Part shown: positions 45,803 to 56,300 of the stretch, in pieces | Layout: every line of letters begins with the position of its first letter | How positions within the stretch are numbered: the first letter of the stretch is position 1 | Origin: Rhynchopus euleeides | Taxonomy: Eukaryota > Euglenozoa > Diplonemea > Diplonemida > Diplonemidae | Reading direction: 5' to 3' | Assembly: GCA_963210315.1 (NCBI GenBank) | Contig: OY723269.1 | Span: forward strand, 1,674,001-1,738,000 | Length of the DNA: 64,000 nt | The notes under the pieces: generated by a model | The model's input: the letters and a program-made list of their open reading frames with translations, nothing else | Told to the model about the DNA's origin: nothing | Databases searched by the model: none | Made by a program: the position numbers and the translations under genes

Positions 45803-45863
45803 GGAACAGATGTTCACTACCGTGGCCTCCGGCGGCTGGGGGGCTCCGCCCCCCAGACCCCCT
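45803..45863 (-). repeat. 60-bp GC hairpin repeat, copy 3
   Basis: This is an inverted copy of the repeat at 1071. It reads GGAACAGATGTTCACTACCG into the CTGGGGGGC hairpin. Confidence 0.75.
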
Positions 45864-45972
45864 TGTGACGGATACCTGTCGACCAAGCCCTTTGGGGTCA
45901 CATCGGGTCATGAAATTCAGAGACCGCCCTCAGGAGGACGCACCCGACTCCCACAGAATCTGTGCCCCACAA

Positions 45973-46034
45973 AGAACAGACGTTCACTACCGTGGCCTCC
46001 GGCGGCTGGGGGGCTCCGCCCCCCAGACCCCCCC
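45973..46034 (-). repeat. 60-bp GC hairpin repeat, copy 4
   Basis: This is an inverted copy 170 bp after copy 3, in a locally duplicated context (both follow TGTGCCCCACAA). Confidence 0.75.
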
Positions 46035-47133
46035 TGTGGACCTCTTTGCATTCTCTGGACCACCTCTAAGGGTGCACCGCCCTCTCCCAACTGCATATTC
46101 CCGCGATTTCTCGTATTTCTGTACAGGGTCTGATATATGATGGACTCATCTGTGGGACACGTCCGGGGGCACCGTGGATTCCAATGTCCCGAAACATGCC
46201 GTTTTCGGGGTTTTCCGGGTCACCTGCGGTGCGCACGGCCCAAAAAATGGGGTGAAACAGGTCACGAAAATCAAGAAAAAACTTGGTATAATGGTGTTGC
46301 TGAAAGGCCCAAATTGCGTAGTTCGTGTGTAGTTTGTGCGTACATTGTGCATAAGCAATAATGCCACTTTTTTATTCTCTCCTGTGGGAAACACGCTACC
46401 TCCAATACAGAGCCCAGACTGCACCAACACTACCACCGGCCTCGTCCCAGACCTTGTGGTGCCCATGTCCTGATGTCGGGGCCCTCTATGTATCCCAAAT
46501 ATCCACCCAGGCCCTCTGGTTTGCAGAAAGTCACTCTTCTGACTGCTGAAGGACCTGTCTCTGGAGGCCTTAGGAGCCTGGCTCGAGACTCACCAAACTA
46601 GGTTGTCCGAAGTCTCGAACCTCGGAAGACACATCAGTCAGCCCTCGCCCAGCTGCAGCGTTTGTTTGTCTGTACCTGGGACCAACAGATGACAACGCAC
46701 CCTCAAGACAAGCCATAGAATGGGCTCACTTGACAGTGGCTAAAGGCTAAGGACACTGCCTGCGGAACCCCTTATCACTACAGAGCCGAGATTGTCCCAA
46801 AACGCCCCCGAAAGGGGCCCCCTACTCGGGTGTTGCAAAACCCCGTTCCTTTGACTATTTGGAATCTGTGCGGATCGTAGTGGGGTCATTTCTGTGGTCG
46901 AGCTGTCAAGCTTCGTCCATGAAACGTGGGTCTGGTTCAGGGGCTGGTCATAGGATGTGACTGAGAGGCAACCACACCAGCCCACCCAGCGGGACCCCCT
47001 CCTTGGGTGTTCCAAAAACCCGTTATTTGGAACGTTTGGGATCTGTGCGGATCGCAGTGGGGTCGTTTTGGCCATGGGGTGTCCATTTACACCTCTTACT
47101 GGGAACACCAATTGGGTGAAAACACCCCCCCCC

Positions 47134-48045
47134 CCCCAGGGATGACAAAATACAAAGCCTGTCTCAAAAAATACAAAAAATACAAAAAGTACATAAAATA
47201 CACATAAAATACATAAAATACACCAAAAAATACACTAGTGGGGGCCCAGTAGGGGACTCAGCACTCTCGGGTTCAGGTTACTCACAACGCGATTAGTTGA
47301 GGCGCATATCCGTCAGGTGGACCACCGGGTGGGGAGAGATCCGGTGTGAGGCACTTGGGTGCGACCAGGTGGGCAGTATGGTACCCGCCTCCTTCGCCCG
47401 CTCCACCACCTCAGTGGGTGCCTTCGTCTGGAGGCGTGTGCCAGACACTGCCTTTATAACATCATCACAGTGCTGGCACTTACGCGCCAGGTTGTTCTGC
47501 ACTGCGGAGAAGTGCACTTGCGACCAGTGCGCCTTGCGCCCAGGCATGTTGTGTGTGAGGATGAGAACCCCTGCAGTGTGGGTGTGTGTGATTTGTGCTC
47601 GTGTGTGCCGCTCCATGCATACTCATGCATGGAGCGGCAACGGTATCGAGAACAATTTTAACGTTGAATACCATGACGTCGTCATACTATTCAACATACA
47701 GGCAACTGCCTCTGTGGAGTATCACTAGATGGACGATTCGACCCATGTAGTAACAGTAACATCGAAACCTTGATACCATCCCATCAAGCTTCATTTGATC
47801 GGTCTGGAGCGGCATCAAGGTTTCCATACTTCACGTAAAAAATGAAAAACCTTTAAAAATATCATGATAAACGTGACCGAAACCGGTACGACGCCACCAT
47901 GCATGTATTTTTTGTATTTTTTGGCCCGCAAAAAATACAAAAAATACAAAAAATACACAAAATACACAAAATACACAAAATACACAAAAAATACACATAA
48001 AAAATACACATAAAAAATACACAAAAAATACAGGCTTCGCATCCT
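47134..48045. mobile_element. 0.9-kb A-rich insertion nested in MITE copy C
   Basis: Both ends are built of AAAAAATAC and ACACAAAATAC repeats, with short inverted ends AAGCCTGT/ACAGGCTT. The insert is absent from copy A at the matching C run. One minus-strand frame is listed separately. Confidence 0.55.
47293..47616 (-). CDS. Possible BED-type zinc-finger remnant
   Basis: The frame is 107 aa. It contains WSQVHFSAVQNN followed by KCQHCDD and a Thr-rich stretch. This resembles the first half of a BED finger (W..hF......kC..C) found at the start of hAT transposases, but the closing His pair is not evident. No transposase core follows, so it is at most a fragment. Confidence 0.3.
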   Translation of the reverse strand: MERHTRAQITHTHTAGVLILTHNMPGRKAHWSQVHFSAVQNNLARKCQHCDDVIKAVSGTRLQTKAPTEVVERAKEAGTILPTWSHPSASHRISPHPVVHLTDMRLN

Positions 48046-48337
48046 TGGCCCCCCCCCCTCATACCCCCCTACCCCCCGAGTACTCGGGGGGTAGGGGGGC
48101 CTGCAGAGGGCACACATTGTGATTTTTCGGCAAACAAACCCGTTTCTTTGCACAATACAGGTGATTCAGAGTGGTCCCTGACTGGGATTCGAAAATTTTC
48201 GGCATTTTTTTAGCCTTTTTGAGCTAATTACTGGTCCCGCCCCAGTACAAAATAAAAAAGTGACATTACGAGGCCATATTGCGTAGTTCGTGCGTAGTTC
48301 GTGCGCACATCATGCGAAGCACTTTCAGCAACACCAT

Positions 48338-49436
48338 ATAAGTATCGCGTTTTTGGCCGTTTTTGGTCGGAATAAGCGGCATGTATGTGTCAGTATCAGT
48401 ATCTATTCACATACGGAGGGATATCACTGAAGAGTTTCCCCCTCCGAAACTACCTATGTATGCGTTAGGAAACGAAACATGATGTGAGCCTGAGAATGCC
48501 AAATGCAGAAATGTTCTCCTTCTTTCAGAATCAAGTGGACCCCGTGCTGTGAATACTTCCTTAGGTTGAGGACGGATCCCGTCTATACTTTGAGAGTACA
48601 CGGGACAGATCAAGCTTGCTTGTGATTGTCGACACCAAAAAAAATACAGGTGAAGAGCGGTTGCTGCTGAATGGTGAAGTGAATTTGTCTCACACACCGC
48701 CTGCGATGCGCGCAGGCGTACCTCCCGAAGAGAGGTTCTGTCGGCATGCGGCACCCCACTCCCCCGCCCTCTCCTCCCCGTGTGTGCAGACTGTCCTATT
48801 GATTTTGAATGATATTGTGACCGCGCTCAGCACTTGGCGGTAGCCACGTCACCTCCGGGTTAGTGTGGGTCTGGCCCGCAGTCCCCGTTCCTCTCTTCCT
48901 CTTCCTGTTTACCTCGGTTGATTAGTTGGTCTGGCTCGAGAGGTCCGTTTCACCGGAGGGGGTTTCCACCTACCCACGGTGCGGTTGACGAGTTGGAATG
49001 CAGCCATGTGCGAGACCCGACGGCCGCGTCTCTGTACCAACACACCATGTATGTTCAAGAGGATACTTCACAACGTTGTGCCACGACAGCCCACTCGGGG
49101 CCTTCGCTCAGAACTGCAAAAAGCGCACGGTGGGTTCCAGCCACCCTAGCGGGAGTCTGGGGGGGTCTTTAGTCAAAAATTAGTTGGAAAATACTCCGGA
49201 AATTTCAAGCCTGTTTTGATCACAATGTGGAATCGTGGTTTGCCTTGGGGGAAGAAGCCGCAATGCCGTCCAACAGCAACCGCTTGGCCTGGCTTGGTGT
49301 AGTGTGTTGACGCTTTCTGCACCCTTTGGCTCACCAGTCAGGCGAGGTGGGTGTACGTACTACGTATGGCTGCTCCGTGTGGCTGTGATGGGTTTCTGCT
49401 CACACGAGTGCGGAACAATAGCGTCGTAGGAAATCT
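48338..49436. other. Intergenic, no gene seen
   Basis: A segment near 49135-49195 (CTAGCGGGAGTCTG and AATTAG.TGGAAAATA) resembles 2160-2210. Otherwise nothing is recognisable on either strand. Confidence 0.45.
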
Positions 49437-50989
49437 TTACTGGGGGGGGGGGGGGGGCAAATACAAGAGTATATGCAAATACAAGGGTATATTGGGGTGA
49501 TCGAAATCGCGTTTTTGACCCACACGCAACCGACACGGAACCTACACGGAACCTACACGGAACACCCCTTGCAGATTTTTCGGGAAATAGGGCGGGTTGT
49601 TTTCTAGGGAACATGTTCACTCTTGTGCTGTCATTCTACTGCTTCCAGTAACTCCCGCGCAGCACTGGGTTCCGACCTGATGTCGGAGCGATCCAGTTCA
49701 GCCCGGAAGGAACAGATGTTCACTACCGTGGCCTCCGGCGGCAGTGAGGCACCGCCCCCCTTCCTGTAGTGCTTGTCTACAGGGGACACCGCTAATTTTT
49801 GTCAAAGTTCGGCGATTTCCTCCTTTACGTAGGAGGGAATGCACCAACACACACCGTTATCGGTACCGTTGAAAACAAGCCGCCTTGTTGGCGTTGCCCA
49901 GCACTCGCACCATGTTCGCCACCCTCGCCCAGCGTCGCCCAAGTTGGCTTGTATTTGGTGGGGGTTGTAGTGTAGTTGGGCATTCCAACCCCTTCTGTCC
50001 TACCACTTCCCCTGGACCAGCCACAGCCAATCCAACCAATCAAGGTATGCCAATCGAGCCCACCAAACCGCGGCAGCACTGGTGGGCCTGGAGGCAGACG
50101 TCTTTAGACGCAACGCAACCCTGCAGGGTAGCGGTTTACTGCAGGATTTGGCCCACATGATGATCACGGGAGTGGTGGAGACAGGCACCCCATGGCGAAA
50201 ATGACCCCACGACCCGCACAGATTCCAACGTTCAAAAGAACGGGGTTTTTGGAAGATGAGGGGGTCCCGCTGGGTGGGTGGTGTGGGTCGGCGAGCTGCC
50301 TCCTCCAGTCACTTTTTGCTTGTCAGTGTCCGAGAAGCAAAAGTAGAGCCCAGTGCGCTGGCCAACAAGCAGCGCAGGTCATCAGGATACGCACACTTGT
50401 AGAAGGTTGAGCTCGGGTAGCGTGGGATACTGTGCAGTTGCAGTGAAAAACTGCAGCGAAAAAAACTCGAATTTTTTAGGTGGGGACCCCTACCACCCAC
50501 ACGGAACCCACACGGAACCTACACGGAACCTACACGGAACCCGGTTCTCGATCACCCCATTATATGCTAATACAAGAGTACTCCAGAAATCGCGATTTTA
50601 AAAAGTTCACCGAGCAAATACAAGAGTATACTCTTGTATTTGCATACTAGACTTTTGGAGAACTTTTGTGGGGTTTTCATCGTATTTTGTACTTCCAATG
50701 ACCTCCCCCAGGCCAGTGGGCCTCCTGTCTGGAGTCGTCACGGTCGGGTGGGAGTCGCCTCGGGGTGGGAACGGCCAAGAGGACGCTCGTATTGTCTCTT
50801 CGGCGCCGCTGCCCCATGAGGGCCCACCCGGAGGCCACATTTCTAGTATGCAAATACAAGAGTATATACTCTTGTATTTGCATACTAGACAACTTTTCAG
50901 CTAAAAAACAGTTTTTGAAAACCCTGAATTACGTAAGCTGGCACGGTGAATAGAAGAGTATACCCTTGTATTTGCCCCCCCCCCAGTAA
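49437..50989. mobile_element. 1.55-kb TIR element with G-run termini
   Basis: The left end reads TTACTGG, a long G run, then GCAAATACAAGAGTATA. The right end is its inverse, TATACCCTTGTATTTGC, then a C run and CCAGTAA. Internal palindromes of the same CAAATACAAGAGTATA word occur at 50625-50650 and 50845-50888. Tandem ACACGGAACCT words occur at 49545 and 50498. A fragment resembling MITE copies A and C sits near 50180-50290. No transposase was found. Confidence 0.6.
49640..49855 (-). repeat. Dispersed repeat with GC hairpin core, copy 2
   Basis: This is the inverted counterpart of 963-1205. The GC hairpin core (49708-49760) has lost part of its right half. It lies inside the 49437-50989 element. 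Confidence 0.6.
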
Positions 50990-51395
50990 TGACCGTCACA
51001 AAAAAAATCGTACTTTACGAGCGCGCCTCCTTTCTTTCGAAACCCCCTGCTGAGGCTGTTTGAAGCGAAAAGTCAATCCCGGTCTTTTCCAGGACCACCC
51101 TCACGCTGGAAGCCGGGGATTGCGCCTGCTGATACTGAGAGCAATCTTCGCGACGACGCGTTGAAAAGAGCGCGGAATAGCCTCCGAACAAAAGATGGTC
51201 GGAGAGCCCCCCAAAGGGACACTCAAAGTTGTGAGGCAAGCTGTGTTGACCACAACCCCCCCCCCCCCCCCTCCTCCACCACCTCCTCCAAACCTCCTCG
51301 TGCCACGTGACAAGCGTCTGGACAAGCGCACACCCACCCACACCCCATAGCTCTACACAACTACCCCCACCCCATTCCCCCCCCAACTTGCCGAA

Positions 51396-52073
51396 ATGCA
51401 GAAGCACCAGCCACAGGCCAACAGCGGGGGCATCAGGCACTGCAGGCCAAAGCGGAGGGGGCTGTCCCATGCGATGCTGAAGCAGGTCTTCCCTTCGCAC
51501 CCCGTCAACCCGACGGGACGGGGCCCTGCTCATTGGTGGTCTCCGATCAGGTCTGTGCGGATGCAGATCGACACGCCCGGCATCGACAGCGAGGACATCG
51601 CTGTGGCTGTCAACGCCATGATGGAGCACAGGGGCCACGGGACGTGCCGCCGCACCCCCGGCTCGCCACCAGAGCAGGCCCCTGCGTGCGACAGCGCCAG
51701 CGCCAGCGCCAGCGAGCCCGCTGCAGAGATGCCCGACCTCCTGCCCGTCATCCCGGATCTGGTTCCCGATTCCCCTCCCGCCGCACCCCAGGGGCTGGAC
51801 ACGCCGCAGACCCCGTCACCGAGGTTCCCCACTCACGCGGCACACCCGCGCTGCGTGTCTCCTCAGCAGCAGCAGCAGCAGCAGATGCTGATGATGCACA
51901 ACCCCTACCCCAGGTCGCTGTCTCCCGAGTGGCGAGGGGAGACCTTCGGGATGCCGGACCCTGCCATGCAGTGGAGCGTGTTGCTGTGCCCTCCGCCGCA
52001 CTTCACAGGGCTTGGGCCCGTCTCGTATATGACGTACGTCGACACCGCAGGCGCGGCGCGGTTGTTGGGGTAG
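51396..52073 (+). CDS. Hypothetical Pro/Gln-rich protein
   Basis: This is a single open frame of 225 aa from an ATG after a C-rich leader. The N-terminal third is basic and aromatic (KQVFPSHPVNPTG, HWWSPIRSVRM). The middle is Pro/Ser/Ala-rich with an SASASAS tract. A run of seven Gln precedes MLMMHNPYPRSLSPEWRG, and a hydrophobic C-terminal part contains WSVLLCPPPHFTG. No known domain is recognised. The N-terminal IDTPGIDSEDIAVAVNAMM segment looks folded. It could be a regulatory or RNA-associated protein, but no function is assigned. Confidence 0.5.
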   Translation: MQKHQPQANSGGIRHCRPKRRGLSHAMLKQVFPSHPVNPTGRGPAHWWSPIRSVRMQIDTPGIDSEDIAVAVNAMMEHRGHGTCRRTPGSPPEQAPACDSASASASEPAAEMPDLLPVIPDLVPDSPPAAPQGLDTPQTPSPRFPTHAAHPRCVSPQQQQQQQMLMMHNPYPRSLSPEWRGETFGMPDPAMQWSVLLCPPPHFTGLGPVSYMTYVDTAGAARLLG

Positions 52074-53308
52074 GCGTGGGGTGGTGTGATGTTGCGGGTC
52101 AAGGAGGAGGAGGGGGGGGGGGGGAGGGAGGAGATATCGCCTCCCCCTGGAGCTGGACACCTCCAGACCCTCTCGTGGCGCCGTGCGTGTGACCCCCTCT
52201 CCTCAAGGGGAACGTGATGACGGCCAGACAGGCCGAGGGGAGGTGTTGTGGCGGCAGGATTCTTGCTGATGTTTTGGGAGGAGGGGGGGGGGGGGTGTCT
52301 TCGGGGTGTGGTGTCCGCAATTTCTCTCGGTAAAAGTTTCGGCGGTTTCCGCCTGCGCTCGCTATAGTGGAGGGGAAAATGCACCGCTAACAAACGCCAC
52401 CGTTTTATTTTGGCACCGCCGCAGCGAAGACCCCTTCTTCGTCTCGCTTCTATATAGCACCCCCCAGGCCCCATCGCTTCTTTGCGCGGATATATTTCGC
52501 GCGAGCGTCTCAGGGCTGACGTGGGGGGGGTGGGGTCGTGGGGGAGGGAAGGGCACAGAACGGTGCCCCCCCGGCATGCAATCTGCATGTCGCAGTCTCA
52601 TGCACCTCTTGTCTTGGATTTTCTTTCCACCGCAAGGGGTTATTTTTTCATTTTTTGCTGTTCGCTTCCCCCCCCCCCCCCCCCCGTTTTTTTGTTGTTT
52701 GTTTGTTATCGCTTTTGCATCCCTGCATGCGGAGCGGGAAGCCGTTACACGCAGTGTCGCCTCCGCTGTGCCCCGGAGAATTGCCGTGCCCCCAAGGGTA
52801 CGGCACTCAGGTGACTTCGGCACGGACAGGATGAGAGAGAGCGGTCTCTGAGCTCCTCTGGTGGCAGCACTGCTCATTCACATGTCATGACATGTCACGA
52901 ATTATCGAATGCCGCTCTGGCAAGGAAGGCTCCCTGCAACCCCCAATCCCAGGGCTTCAGCCACAAGCCATTTGTTTGCTGAGTATTGCACCATGTGTTC
53001 GGGTCGTGCTGCTCGAGCTCCGATGTTGATGCGGCCCGAGCATGCCGCTGTGGAGGGCACACAGCCCCACCCCCACGCGCCGTCCCGAGGCATCCACCAT
53101 CAGGCACACACAAACACCATCACCCCCCGCGCCCCTTCTCGCATCTCCCACCTCTAGATTCACGCCCTCCCGCCCTCCCCGCAGCCTCTCGGAATATCCG
53201 GTGGTGCGCTCCGCGCCCATTGCCCCCCGCCCCCCCCTGCGCGGCTGTTCCCGTTCACCCTCCCTCTCAACCGCTTGTGTCCCCCTTGTACTTTACTGAA
53301 TTGGAAAA
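52074..53308. other. Intergenic, no gene seen
   Basis: The stretch has long G and C runs (about 52111-52128, 52281-52294, 52670-52685). Short frames on both strands lack domains. It is the likely upstream region of the BILBO1-like gene. Confidence 0.4.
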
Positions 53309-56300
53309 ATGGTGTTCACACTTCTGATCGCTGCGGACCTCCACGGGACGAAGACCAACTATGAGGTTGAGTTTGCAGCGCAGCCGACGATCCCCGACCT
53401 GCACCGCAAGGTCGAGCAGGTCTTCGGGTCCGAGCATGCCGCACGTGCGCCTGCCGGGAACCCTTCGACCTTCGCGATTGACAGGATGCAGATCTTCGAC
53501 GAACGGGTATGTTGGCGGTGTGGAACGGAAAAGGGAAAAACACAATGAAATGCCGCAGTAGTGTGGGCAGGGCCTGGAGCAAGCAGGCACGGTGGGATCT
53601 TGTAAATTTTACATGTATAACTACAAGTATATACATGTATTATACATGTATAATACTTGCATGTCAACTATTATACATGTATAATACATGTATATGCCTG
53701 AAATATACATGTAAAATACATGTATATCAAGTAAAAATACATGTATAATACTTGCATGTCAACTATTATACATGTATCTTTACTTGATATACATGTATTT
53801 TACATGTATATTTCATGCATTTACATGTATTTTACATGTATAAGGAGGGTGTCCGGTACTCCGGATTTTCCTGATTTTTCCCGATTTTCCGAAAGTTTTG
53901 CCACTGGTTGACACAAGGGCAAATTTCGAGCAAAATCCGAAAATCAGGAAAAATCGGGAAAAAACAGGAAATCCAGGGGGGGCCACCGGAGACCCTCCCC
54001 GAAAAAATCCGATTTTTTTGGGTCGAAAAAAAAATTTTTTTTCCGACCCGAAAATCTGTATCTGCGGACTGCCACACTCTGAAAAACCGAAAAATTTCCG
54101 AAAAAAATCGAAAATTTTGGCCTTTCCTGGCCTGTGTGGTCCCAAAGGGCCCAGGTTGCCCGGTTTTTCTCCCAAAAACACCCCAAAAATTTTTCCGCCG
54201 TTTCACCCCCCCAGAATCTAGGAGGGTGTCCGGTACTCCGGATTTTCCTGATTTTTCCCGATTTTCCGAAAGTTTTGCCACTGGTTGACACAAGGGCAAA
54301 TTTCGAGCAAAATCCGAAAATCAGGAAAACGGTTTTTCAGAGTGTGGCAGTCCGCAGATACAGATTTTCGGGTCGGAAAAAAAAATTTTTTTTCGACCCA
54401 AAAAAATCGGATTTTTTCGGGGAGGGTCTCCGGTGGCCCCCCCTGGATTTCCTGTTTTTTCCCGATTTTTCCTGATTTTCGGATTTTGCTCGAAATTTGC
54501 CCTTGTGTCAACCAGTGGCAAAACTTTCGGAAAATCGGGAAAAATCAGGAAAATCCGGAGTACCGGACACCCTCCTAGATTCTGGGGGGGTGAAACGGCG
54601 GAAAAATTTTTGGGGTGTTTTTGGGAGAAAAACCGGGCAACCTGGGCCCTTTGGGACCACACAGGCCAGGAAAGGCCAAAATTTTCGATTTTTTTCGGAA
54701 ATTTTTCGGTTTTTCAGAGTGTGGCAGTCCGCAGATACAGATTTTCGGGTCGGAAAAAAAATTTTTTTTTCGACCCAAAAAAATCGGATTTTTTCGGGGA
54801 GGGTCTCCGGTGGCCCCCCCTGGATTTCCTGTTTTTCCCGATTTTTCCTGATTTTCGGATTTTGCTCGAAATTTGCCCTTGTGTCAACCAGTGGCAAAAC
54901 TTTCGGAAAATCGGGAAAAATCAGGAAAATCCGGAGTACCGGACACCCTCCTAGATTCTGGGGGGGTGAAACGGCGGAAAAATTTTTGGGGTGTTTTTGG
55001 GAGAAAAACCGGGCAACCTGGGCCCTTTGGGACCACACAGGCCAGGAAAGGCCAAAATTTTCGATTTTTTTCGGAAATTTTTCGGTTTTTCAGAGTGTGG
55101 CAGTCCGCAGATACAGATTTTCGGGTCGGAAAAAAAATTTTTTTTTCGACCCAAAAAAATCGGATTTTTTCGGGGAGGGTCTCCGGTGGCCCCCCCTGGA
55201 TTTCAGTTCTGCTCGTTCTGACCGTGGAGGTGGTCTCCTGCGACTGCGTCGGTTTCTTGGCTGCCCCGTGTCTGCAGTTCCACTTGTGTCATGGACTCGT
55301 TGTGGGTACTGGTGCTCTGCAACATTTTCGCTGCTGCTCGTTAGTTCCGTCCCGTTTCATTCCCAGCTGCTCAGGGAGAGCTGCCCTGTGTTTGCCGCAA
55401 AGGGCGCTGCTGATCCTTGTTCCTCATCGCGTTGTGACTCCCATTCAGCCTGGCGGGGCAGTCTTCAGCGTTCAAACTACCTGATAGTTCCCGAAGTTCG
55501 CGGATTCCGCCGCTCATCTTGCACCATATGGGCACCAAGCCGGCAACGATAGCCTGTTGCGTTGAGGCGCCATCGGCTGTCTCCCGGAGCATTTCCAACC
55601 TCACATCCGTGAGGCCACCCAGGTTTGTGGGTTCCATAAAGAACTCAGGCGGGTGCCGCTCTCGTACCCCCGCATGCCTCACCCGCCGCGAACGAGGGAG
55701 GCCGCCACGCATGAGGAGCTTCTCTTCGCCACCTCCCGCTGCTCGTCAGTCAGGGAGCTACACCCCGTTTTTTCGGTTGAAGTTTTTTCTGATCAGAGTT
55801 GCACCCACCGTTTCTCTCCGTCCAGCCCGAGAATGTCGAACCCTGAAAAATCGACAACACCGCACATCCTGCACCTGAGACGCGGCTTCCTTATCTGAGG
55901 GGCCGCGTCCAAATACACGGACTTTGCTAAACTGGACCCAACTCCCCACACCCTTTTTTTTGCCATTTTTTCAAAAAATCCCCCAAAATTTTCCAAATTT
56001 TTCAAAAATTTCCTAAATTTAGGACACCCTCCTAATACTTGTCATGCAAGTATTATACATGTAAAATACTTGCATGACAAGTAAAATACTTGCATGCAAG
56101 TAAAATACATGTATTTTACTTGCATGCAAGTATTTTACTTGTCATGCAAGTATTATACATGTATTTTACTTGTCATGCAAGTATTTTACATGTATAATAC
56201 TTGCATGACAAGTATTATACATGTAAAATACATGTATATCAAGTAAAAATACATGTATAATAGTTGACATGCAAGTATTATACATGTATTTTTACTTGAT

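Larger units (their letters stand above)
44545..46290. other. Intergenic with dispersed repeats
   Basis: No gene is supported. A GTCGCGAAGTAACGAAGG.TATCG segment near 44695 recurs near 61978. The interval 45192-45402 and two GC hairpin repeats are listed separately. Confidence 0.5.
46291..48337. mobile_element. MITE-like TIR element, copy C, with nested insertion
   Basis: The element is inverted relative to copy A (21741-22884), with the same ATGGTGTTGCTGAAAG termini and ATA flanking both ends (46288-46290 and 48338-48340). It matches copy A along its length except for about 0.9 kb inserted in the central C run. Confidence 0.75.

Noticed and set aside
45733..46034. Recurring peptide TTVASGGWGAPPPRPP as a conserved protein domain
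   Set aside because: It is simply the translation of the dispersed 60-bp GC hairpin repeat, found in several frames and orientations.
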